Shown here piece after piece: positions 1 to 6,531 of a stretch of 17,163 bases of DNA (position 1 is the first letter of the stretch; each line of letters opens with the position of its first letter). A model generated the notes under the pieces. That model did not search any database and was not told the DNA's origin. It saw only the letters and a list, made by a program, of their open reading frames with translations. The position numbers and the translations under genes were made by a program. Source of the stretch: Bacillota bacterium (GTDB lineage Bacteria > Bacillota > Clostridia > Christensenellales > UMGS416); NCBI GenBank assembly GCA_023422005.1, contig JAEZSC010000102.1:1-17163 (forward strand), given 5' to 3'.

Positions 1-2
1 AG

Positions 3-755
3 GGCAAGCGCGTGCTGGTGGCCGAGGACAACGATTTAAGCCGTCTGATGATGCAGGAGGTGCTCTCCCCCACCGGCGCAAAACTGACCATCGCAGAAAA
101 CGGCCTGCAGGCGGTCAACCGCGTCGTCTACGAAAAGCAGGATTACGACCTGATATTGATGGACCTGCAAATGCCGGAAATGGATGGGCAGGAAGCGGCG
201 CGCATCATCCGCAGCCGCCGTAAGGACGTCTACATCCCCATCATCGCGCTTACGGCCAACGCCTTTGCCGACGACATGAAGACCAGCCTGAACAGCGGCA
301 TGGACGGCTTTTTGACCAAACCGCTGGACATCTCCACGCTGCTGGAGACGATGAAGCGCGTGTTCGCAGGCGGCCCGCTGCAAAGCGTAGTGCCCCAGCC
401 GCAAGCCGTGCAGGAAAGCCCTTGCCTGGACACGGCGGCAGGCCTGAAGCGCCTGATGAACAATGTACCTCTATATCGGCGTATGCTGTTGCGCACATTG
501 GAAGACAAACCGTCGGAGGAGCTTAAGCGGCAGTATGATTCCGGCGACCGCGAAGCGGCCATGCGGGTGCTGCACACGCTGAAGGGCACCGCTGCCACAC
601 TGGGCTTGATGGCCTTAAGCGACCAGGCCGCTCTGATGGAGTCCACGATGAAACTGGGAGAGGACAAAGCCATGTTGACCATGGCGACGCAACTGCAGGA
701 CCGTCTGCAAGACGCTCACGAGGCCATACGGCGATACCTTTCGGGAGCAGACTGA
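3..755 (+). CDS. Hybrid sensor histidine kinase, C-terminal part (receiver + HPt domains), 5' truncated by window edge
   Basis: The reading frame is open to the left edge: codons for Gly-Lys-Arg precede the GTG at 12, giving the GKRVLVAEDN start typical of a receiver domain fused behind a kinase core. I therefore treat it as the tail of a longer protein, not a gene starting at 12. Numbering from the codon at 12, the receiver spans about residues 1-120, with acidic pair E5/D6, phospho-acceptor D51 in the LMDLQMP motif and conserved K103 in TKPLD. An HPt domain follows at about 140-245, with phospho-accepting H188 in LHTLKGTAATLG. Such proteins pass phosphate His-Asp-His to a separate response regulator. 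No DNA-binding or output domain is visible. The sensor and kinase parts lie outside the window, so the signal is unknown. The next gene follows after 18 nt. Confidence 0.85.
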   Translation, partial: GKRVLVAEDNDLSRLMMQEVLSPTGAKLTIAENGLQAVNRVVYEKQDYDLILMDLQMPEMDGQEAARIIRSRRKDVYIPIIALTANAFADDMKTSLNSGMDGFLTKPLDISTLLETMKRVFAGGPLQSVVPQPQAVQESPCLDTAAGLKRLMNNVPLYRRMLLRTLEDKPSEELKRQYDSGDREAAMRVLHTLKGTAATLGLMALSDQAALMESTMKLGEDKAMLTMATQLQDRLQDAHEAIRRYLSGAD

Positions 756-773
756 CCAGGAAAAGGAATTGTT

Positions 774-1229
774 ATGGACACCCAAACCATTGTCCGCTGG
801 GCAAATGCGGAAGACGCAGCGTACTTGTCGAAGATGAACGAGGAATTCAACGAATGCCCAAGGCTTGAGCAGGACATCCGCGACGCCTTGGCAGCCGGTG
901 GCGAACTGGTGGCCGTGGCGCTGCTGGATGGCGCCCATGCCGGGTTTGCCTGCGCGCAGTTGCAGCGCTCGTTCTGCTATGACCGGCCGGAGGCGTTCAT
1001 CACCGAGCTGTATGTGCGCGAGGAATTCCGCCGCAGAGGCGCGGCCACGGCGCTGCTGCTGTTCCTGGAGAGGGAACTGCTGCGCAGAGGCGCCGACCAT
1101 GTGCACCTGGAAACCGGCGAAGGCAACGCCACCGCTCGGAGGCTGTATGATCGGTGCGGTTATCGGCAGAGAAAAGTAGTTGCGCTGAGCAAAAATCTTG
1201 CACAGCGCAACTCGGGTTCACTGAACTGA
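774..1229 (+). CDS. GNAT-family N-acetyltransferase
   Basis: This 151-residue protein is a single GNAT domain, which transfers an acetyl group from acetyl-CoA to an amine. The acetyl-CoA pyrophosphate loop is visible as VREEFRRRGAA (an R-x-x-G-x-A version of motif A) at about residues 82-92. Motif B follows as the typical ETGEGNATARRLYDRCGY stretch, where Asn and Tyr are the usual conserved positions. A purine-rich ribosome site (AGGAAAAGGAA) precedes the ATG. The gene lies 18 nt behind the sensor kinase and may be co-transcribed with it. Its stop lies only 11 nt from the stop of the convergent protease gene. The substrate cannot be told from sequence: small-molecule or aminoglycoside-type acetylation and protein N-terminal acetylation are all possible. 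Confidence 0.85.
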   Translation: MDTQTIVRWANAEDAAYLSKMNEEFNECPRLEQDIRDALAAGGELVAVALLDGAHAGFACAQLQRSFCYDRPEAFITELYVREEFRRRGAATALLLFLERELLRRGADHVHLETGEGNATARRLYDRCGYRQRKVVALSKNLAQRNSGSLN

Positions 1230-1240
1230 TCCCGTTTTTC

Positions 1241-4200
1241 CTACCTTATGGTAAAAGTATAGACGGCGGTGTTGCCGGCCTTGTCCGTTGCTGTCACGGT
1301 ATATTTGCCCTTTGCGGTGAAAGCGTTGGTCGTCGGCCAGGTTAATGCCTTCCCGTCTTTCTTAATCGTTTTCGCCGACAGCGCGGCGTCGCTCACTGTC
1401 ACCAGCACCTTGCCCGACACCGTGCCGTTCTGAGGCACGGTTTTGCCAGCAGATGTCTTAACGACGACTTTAGGGGCGGTTTTGTCCACGCTAAAGGCGA
1501 ACGACGTCACGTTCCCAGCCTTATCTGTAGCCGTAACGACATACTGGCCGTCCGTGGAGAACGCGTTGGTGCTGGGCCATGCGATGGTTACACCGTTCTT
1601 TTTCACAGTCTTAGCGGTAAGGTTGGCGTCGGTCACGGTCACCTTTACCGTCAATTTTTGATGGGAGTTCGCCGCGACGGTCTTGCCGTCTGTCGTCTTT
1701 GCCGCGATCACAGGCTTGATCTTGTCCACCGTGAAGATGAATGTCCCCACGTTCCCCGCCTTGTCCGTCGCTGTGATCTCGTATTTAGCGCTGGCCGTGA
1801 ATACACCGGCGCTGGGCCACGCGATGGTCACACCGTTCTTCTTCACCGTCTTGGTTAAAAGGTTCGCGTCGGTCACCGTCACAGTCACAGTGAGCTTTTT
1901 ATGGGTTGCCCATGCCACCGCTTTGCCGTCGGATGTCTTGGCTGTGATCACAGGCTTGGTTTTATCCACCGTGAAGGTGAAGGTTGCCACGTTTCCGGCT
2001 TTGTCCGTGGCCGTAATGGCATATTGCCCATCTGCCGAGAACGCGTTGGCGCTGGGCCACGAGATGGCCACGCCGTTCTTCTTCACTGCCTTGGTTAGCA
2101 GGTTGGCGTCGGTCACAGTCACTGTCACCATCAACTTCTTGAAGGTGCCGGCAACCACAGCCTTGCCATCGGATGTCTTGGCTGTGATCACAGGCTTGGT
2201 TTTATCCACCGTGAAGGTGAAGGTTGCCACGTTTCCGGCTTTGTCCGTGGCCGTAACGGCATATTGCCCATCTGCCGAGAACGCGTTGGCGCTGGGCCAC
2301 GCGATGGTCACGCCGTTCTTCTTCACAGCCTTGGTTAGCAGGTTCGCGTCGGTCACGGTCACTGTCGCCGTCAACTTCTTGAAGGTGCCGGCAACCACAG
2401 CCTTGCCGTCGGACGTTTTGGCAGCAATTACAGGCTTGGTCTTATCCACCGCAAAGGTGAAGGTCGCCACGTTTCCGGCTTTGTCCGTGGCCGTAACGGC
2501 ATACTGCCCATCTGCCGAGAACGCGTTGGCGCTGGGCCACGCGATGGCCACGCCGTTCTTCTTCACGGCCTTTGTAGAAAAGTTGGTGTCGGTCACAGTC
2601 ACCGTCGCCGTCAGCTTCTGGTAAGATCCTGCCGCCACCGTCTTGCCGTCGGATGTCTTGACAGTGATTACCGGCTTGGTTTTATCTACCTTGAAGGAAC
2701 GTGTAGTGACATTCCCAGCCTCATCCTCGGCCGTTATCACGTAAGAGCCGTCGGCGGAGAAGACATTGCTGGAGGGCCATGCGATGGTCACATTGTCCTT
2801 TTTAGCCGTCTTCGTTACGGGATTGGTGTCTGTGACGGTGACCGTCACAGAGGTGTTGCAGAAAGCGCCGTTGTTCAAAACGGTACCGGACGCGTTCTTC
2901 AGCACGATGGATGGCGGCGTGGTGTCCGACGACGGATCCGCAGGCACGGTGAAGGCATTGATGCATACGTCATACGGAAACGAAATGAGGTCCGTCCAGG
3001 CACCTCCGCTGCTGGAAACATAGCTCTGGCCGGCAGCGAACGTGGCGCCGGTTGAATAATTACTCACAGCCGCCTCGACTGGAATGGGGTAATTGTACCC
3101 AGGTGTATTGATCTGCACGATGATCTCGAACTTCTGATTGGCCTCCAGGTTCACCGGGCTGGTCATCGAGATCTTTTGATAACCTGCATTGGCTGCGGTT
3201 CCACTCTGCGGCGTCTGCCATACATTTACATACTGCCCGGAGGCCGCATCGTATCGGGTGACATAGATGTTGTAGCTGGCGCCGTCCGCTGAGAAAAACA
3301 GGCCTACGCTGTTCAGCGTTTCCGGCGCTGCCGAAGTGAACACCGACTTCATCCAGGCATTCTCTTTTCCATACCCCACGGCGTAAATCATGCCAAGATC
3401 GACATAGGTATACAGCTTCTCATCTGCAACCGGAGGCATCAGCTCGAAGGCGTTGGCTTCCGCAGACAGCGACTGGTCCGCGTAGGAAAGCCAGAAGTAC
3501 CCTCTGCTGCTCCCGCCGCCCGCTTGCGTACCCCAGTTGGTGCCCCAGCTGTTCTTGACCAGCCAGGCGCCGTTCTGGCCGGGGTTGACGGTGAAATTGG
3601 ATGCGGAATAGTTGTCGTCCCAGCCAACCAGCGTAACCGCATGGTTTGGGGTAACCGCAGAATCGCAATTATATGCTCCGGTGCTTGCATTGTAATATCG
3701 GCTTTGCTCATATGTATCTGCTGGAGCGTGATAGGATATTTCTATCGCGCCCTTGTCCATCAGCGTGGCTTTCCATTCGTCGGCTGTATACAGTGTGTTC
3801 CATTGCTTTAGGGAATAATTGGGCTTATGAACTGGGGAGGGCACGGCGCCGCCATAGAGCGCCTGATCCTCCCTCACCGGGCTGGTGCCCCGGGCTAAAA
3901 GCGCGGCCGCTTTATATGAGTTGCCACCCAGATTGAACACCGAGCCGCTCGTCCGTTTCGTAAAGGCAGGCAGACCGTTATGGGATTCATATGCGAAATA
4001 AGCCAACTGCCACTCGGAGAAGTCCGGCGAAGCAATCAGCCCATCGCTCTTTGCGATGCTCTCCGCCGATGCCAGAGCCGCAAAGGCCCAACATGTCCCA
4101 TAGCTGCCCTGATCCTTGACTGGTGTCATCCGGCTCTGGGCAACCAGGCTGTATGCCGAAGGCAGCACACCGCGTGTGTCCGGCCTGTGGAACGAAGCCG

Positions 4201-4372
4201 TGCCGCTGTGGTCGGTCGTGAATGGCGGGGGCACGTACCCACCGTCACCGACTGGCATGGATACGACCGTTGGCGCCTCGACAGGGTCCTGCGCCAGGGC
4301 CACCGTCGGCAGCAGTGCCACCATACCCAGGCAAAGTACCAAAGCCAGGAAAACCATCACATGCCTTTTCAT
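1241..4372 (-). CDS. Secreted papain-family (C1A) cysteine protease with lectin-like region and seven Ig-like repeats
   Basis: This 1043-residue protein begins with a signal peptide: basic MKRH, a hydrophobic core and an ALA cleavage site after about residue 27. A papain-like domain spans about 65-300, with oxyanion Q88, nucleophile C94 in GTCWAF, H244 in PNHAVTLVGW and N274 in KNSWGTNWG, so the catalytic set is complete. Residues about 310-475 are a beta-rich stretch resembling the lectin-like domain that often follows C1A proteases in clostridia. From T484 to the C-terminus there are exactly seven 80-residue repeats, each ending in a TATDKAGN...VDKTKP-type segment, like bacterial Ig-like domains. 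No LPXTG motif, SLH domain, dockerin or C-terminal membrane anchor is visible, so it is released or held non-covalently. A weak GAGG site lies 6 nt before the ATG. Probable role: extracellular protein degradation or surface processing, with the repeats as a spacer or adhesive stalk. Confidence 0.9.
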   Translation of the reverse strand: MKRHVMVFLALVLCLGMVALLPTVALAQDPVEAPTVVSMPVGDGGYVPPPFTTDHSGTASFHRPDTRGVLPSAYSLVAQSRMTPVKDQGSYGTCWAFAALASAESIAKSDGLIASPDFSEWQLAYFAYESHNGLPAFTKRTSGSVFNLGGNSYKAAALLARGTSPVREDQALYGGAVPSPVHKPNYSLKQWNTLYTADEWKATLMDKGAIEISYHAPADTYEQSRYYNASTGAYNCDSAVTPNHAVTLVGWDDNYSASNFTVNPGQNGAWLVKNSWGTNWGTQAGGGSSRGYFWLSYADQSLSAEANAFELMPPVADEKLYTYVDLGMIYAVGYGKENAWMKSVFTSAAPETLNSVGLFFSADGASYNIYVTRYDAASGQYVNVWQTPQSGTAANAGYQKISMTSPVNLEANQKFEIIVQINTPGYNYPIPVEAAVSNYSTGATFAAGQSYVSSSGGAWTDLISFPYDVCINAFTVPADPSSDTTPPSIVLKNASGTVLNNGAFCNTSVTVTVTDTNPVTKTAKKDNVTIAWPSSNVFSADGSYVITAEDEAGNVTTRSFKVDKTKPVITVKTSDGKTVAAGSYQKLTATVTVTDTNFSTKAVKKNGVAIAWPSANAFSADGQYAVTATDKAGNVATFTFAVDKTKPVIAAKTSDGKAVVAGTFKKLTATVTVTDANLLTKAVKKNGVTIAWPSANAFSADGQYAVTATDKAGNVATFTFTVDKTKPVITAKTSDGKAVVAGTFKKLMVTVTVTDANLLTKAVKKNGVAISWPSANAFSADGQYAITATDKAGNVATFTFTVDKTKPVITAKTSDGKAVAWATHKKLTVTVTVTDANLLTKTVKKNGVTIAWPSAGVFTASAKYEITATDKAGNVGTFIFTVDKIKPVIAAKTTDGKTVAANSHQKLTVKVTVTDANLTAKTVKKNGVTIAWPSTNAFSTDGQYVVTATDKAGNVTSFAFSVDKTAPKVVVKTSAGKTVPQNGTVSGKVLVTVSDAALSAKTIKKDGKALTWPTTNAFTAKGKYTVTATDKAGNTAVYTFTIR
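1244..2923 (-). repeat. Seven-unit 240-bp in-frame tandem repeat encoding Ig-like domains
   Basis: The 3' part of the protease gene is a tandem array with a fixed 240-bp period. The landmark GCTGGGCCA or its variant recurs at 1331, 1571, 1811, 2051, 2291, 2531 and 2771, always 240 bp apart. Seven units of 80 codons fill 1244-2923 exactly, with no insertion or deletion. Compared by eye, windows 1921-2160 and 2161-2400 differ at about 10 of 240 bases, while the outer units (1244-1483 and 2684-2923) are clearly more diverged. This pattern of a homogenised centre and older edges suggests recent duplication or gene conversion in the middle of the array. Confidence 0.92.
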
Positions 4373-4463
4373 AACTACCTCAAGATAATATTATTCTAGA
4401 ATGGAGATACCCGGCAAAAGGTTTGCGAAACATACAACCTATGAGAACCCTGGGTTCAATATG

Positions 4464-4495
4464 AAAAAGACCTTTCAGTTGACGCTGAAAGGTCT
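4464..4495 (-). terminator. Intrinsic terminator of asnB
   Basis: A perfect 11-bp inverted repeat (AGACCTTTCAG at 4468-4478, CTGAAAGGTCT at 4485-4495) encloses a 6-nt loop. Read on the minus strand it is followed by a run of five T (complement of 4464-4468). It lies just downstream of the asnB stop and upstream of the protease start, so it should separate the two transcription units. Confidence 0.85.
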
Positions 4496-4508
4496 ATAGG
4501 AGTATCCC

Positions 4509-6341
4509 TTAAAACTCCATGCCCACATTGTAGTGCCGGAACCAATGGTCCAGCTGCACCAGATAGGCCACCAACTGCGGTCGGGCCATCAGCTGTCCGA
4601 ACCACGTAAGGTTCTGCAGATTGCCGATGTCCACCAGGATGTCCTTGCGCAGCAGCGTGTGCAGCGCCGACGACGGGTCTTCCAGCACCTGCTTGAGCTG
4701 CGCTGTCACCAGCTGCTCGTAGAGCGGATCATGGGTCTTGGGGTAAGGGCTCTTCTTGCGGTGCAGTACCGATTCGGGCAGCAGGTCTTCGCTTGCGTCC
4801 CGCAGCACGGCTTTCTCCACGTTGTCCCGGCGCTTGATATCCCATGGGATGTTGAAGACGTACTCGGCAATCCGGTGATCGGCGAAAGGCACGCGGACTT
4901 CCAGCGCCGATGCCATGGACATGCGATCCTTGCGTTCCAGCAGCGAGTGCATGAACCACATTATGCTGGCATGGCTGATCTGGCGCAGCACGCGGTCACG
5001 GTCACTCTCGCCATCCAGCACCGGGCATTCGGCCAGGCTGCGCCGGAACACGCCGTCGATGTAGGCCTCACCGTCTTTCGGGCGGATGATGCCCGCGTTG
5101 AACAGGCTGGAACGCATGCCCAGCGAATGAATCCACGGGAAGCCCGTGAGCTCCTGCGGCGGATTGGCGAACCAAGGATAGCCGCCGAAGATCTCGTCGG
5201 CGCACTCACCGGAAAGGCCCACCGTGTGCCGCCGCTTGATCAGGCTGCAATAATACAGCAGCGATGCGTCCACGTCTCCCATGCCGGGCATGTCGCGGAA
5301 GGCCGCGGCATCCCGCAGCAGCGCGGCCTCATCCTCAGAGGAAGCCGTGAGGATCGTGTGACGGCTGCCTATGTATTCGGCCACGGCGCTGGCGTAGGCA
5401 TCGTCGCTGTTGGGCTGAAAGGGCGTGGCGCGGAAGTGCTCACGGTTGCCTTCATGCTCGAAGGAATAGGTATCCAGCTCCTTACCCTGGGCGTGCAGGT
5501 GCCGCGCGGCCACCGAGGAGATGATCGAGGAATCCAGCCCGCCGGACAGCAGCGTGCACAGCGGCACGTCGCTTACCAACTGGCGGGTGATGGCGTCGCG
5601 CACCAGCTCGCCCACCTGGCGTACGGTGTCCTCGGGGCTGTCGCGGTGCTCGCGGGCCTGCAGTTGCCAATAGGGGCGGCTGTACACCGTACCATCACAC
5701 TGCACCTCCATGCACCAGCCGGGCAGCAGCTCATGCACATCGCGGAACACGCCGCTGCCGGGGATGCGCGTGGGCAGCAGGTACACCAGCTGCCACAGGC
5801 CTTCCCGGTCCAGCCGGGGCGTGAAGCCTGGATAGCAGAACAGCGCTTTGATCTCCGAGGCAAAAACGAAATCGCCGTCGTGTTTGGCGTAGAACAGGGG
5901 CTTCACGCCCATGCGGTCGCGGGCCAGGAACACGCGCTGCAGACGCGCGTCATATATAGCGAAAGCGAAGATGCCGTTGAGCTGCTCCAGGCACGCCGCG
6001 CCCCAGGCCATGTAGCTGGCCAACAGCACCTCGGTGTCGCAGTTCGTGGAAAACAGAAAGCCCATGCCCTCCAGCTCCCGGCGCAGTTGGGCGGTGTTGT
6101 AGAGCTCGCCGTTGTAGATGATCGTATAGTCGCAGCCCCAGCGGCTGCGCGTCATGGGCTGCAGACCGTTGGCCGGGTCTATGACCGACAGGCGGTTATG
6201 GGCCAGGCTGACCCGGTCGGCGTCAAAGATGCCGGTCTGATCCGGCCCGCGGTGCCTGAGCGCCTTGTTCATGGCCTCGGCCGCGGCGTGGCGCCGCTCT
6301 GGGGCCAGTGCGCCGCCGATGATGCCCGCGATGGAACACAT
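4509..6341 (-). CDS. asnB: Asparagine synthetase, glutamine-hydrolysing
   Basis: This 610-residue protein makes asparagine from aspartate, ATP and glutamine in the cytoplasm. The N-terminal class II glutamine amidotransferase domain (about residues 2-210) starts MCSIAGI, so after Met removal C2 is the nucleophile; RHRGPD and YNGELYN are the usual glutamine-binding segments. The C-terminal synthetase domain carries the pyrophosphate loop SGGLDSS at 266-272 and the GECADEIFGGYPWF motif. Length is usual for the family. The start is fixed by the Cys at position 2 and by an AGGAGG site at about 6348-6354. It is divergent from cellobiose phosphorylase across a 190-nt region and is followed by an intrinsic terminator, so it looks monocistronic. 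I see no sign of damage. Confidence 0.95.
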   Translation of the reverse strand: MCSIAGIIGGALAPERRHAAAEAMNKALRHRGPDQTGIFDADRVSLAHNRLSVIDPANGLQPMTRSRWGCDYTIIYNGELYNTAQLRRELEGMGFLFSTNCDTEVLLASYMAWGAACLEQLNGIFAFAIYDARLQRVFLARDRMGVKPLFYAKHDGDFVFASEIKALFCYPGFTPRLDREGLWQLVYLLPTRIPGSGVFRDVHELLPGWCMEVQCDGTVYSRPYWQLQAREHRDSPEDTVRQVGELVRDAITRQLVSDVPLCTLLSGGLDSSIISSVAARHLHAQGKELDTYSFEHEGNREHFRATPFQPNSDDAYASAVAEYIGSRHTILTASSEDEAALLRDAAAFRDMPGMGDVDASLLYYCSLIKRRHTVGLSGECADEIFGGYPWFANPPQELTGFPWIHSLGMRSSLFNAGIIRPKDGEAYIDGVFRRSLAECPVLDGESDRDRVLRQISHASIMWFMHSLLERKDRMSMASALEVRVPFADHRIAEYVFNIPWDIKRRDNVEKAVLRDASEDLLPESVLHRKKSPYPKTHDPLYEQLVTAQLKQVLEDPSSALHTLLRKDILVDIGNLQNLTWFGQLMARPQLVAYLVQLDHWFRHYNVGMEF

Positions 6342-6459
6342 GGACGTCCCTCCTCATCATTGGCCAGCGCGCATCCAGGCTCCGCCGGCCTATTCAACAG
6401 AATATGACGCGCCGCCACCGGCTGTTCCGTATAGACGGTTTATGGCTTTTTCCACAAAA

Positions 6460-6496
6460 TGGGAACGTTTACGCATCGCTTTATATATGGTAAAAT
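6460..6496 (+). promoter_or_regulatory. Predicted promoter of cellobiose phosphorylase with LacI/CcpA-like operator candidate
   Basis: A -35 like TTTACG (6468-6473, 4 of 6 matches) and a -10 like TAAAAT (6491-6496, 5 of 6) are separated by exactly 17 nt, in the AT-rich part of the asnB-cbp intergenic region. The stretch TGGGAACGTTTACG (6460-6473) has the AACGTT centre and partial dyad of LacI/GalR-family operators and resembles a degenerate cre site. It overlaps the -35. The promoter call is reasonable; the operator call is weak. Confidence 0.5.
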
Positions 6497-6516
6497 GCCC
6501 AATGGAAACATATGGC

Positions 6517-6524
6517 AAAGGAGG
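6517..6524 (+). promoter_or_regulatory. Shine-Dalgarno site that fixes the cellobiose phosphorylase start
   Basis: AAAGGAGG ends 7 nt before the ATG at 6532. This is a near-perfect anti-16S match, and it decides in favour of 6532 over the upstream in-frame ATG at 6265, which lies inside the asnB coding region. Confidence 0.85.
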
Positions 6525-6531
6525 CAGCGCG

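Noticed and set aside
1230..1260. Short hairpin (TACC/GGTA) between the convergent GNAT and protease genes
   Set aside because: The stem is only four base pairs before mismatches. It is not enough to call a terminator, although a T-rich stretch is present.
1683..2624. Long plus-strand open frame (313 codons) opposite the protease repeats, looking like a hydrophobic repeat protein
   Set aside because: It is the antisense of the 240-bp repeats. It inherits their periodicity, has no ribosome site, and the minus strand encodes a clear protease with complete domains.
1244..2923. Regular repeats as a possible CRISPR array
   Set aside because: The 240-bp period is coding, in frame and conserved along the whole unit. 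There are no short direct repeats with unique spacers and no cas genes.
4533..6407. 624-codon plus-strand open frame opposite asnB
   Set aside because: High third-position GC of asnB keeps the antisense frame open. The product is His/Gln/Ala-rich with no recognisable domain, and asnB is unambiguous.
6265..6531. Extended N-terminus of cellobiose phosphorylase from the ATG at 6265
   Set aside because: It would overlap asnB and include the promoter. The perfect ribosome site and family-typical N-terminus place the start at 6532.
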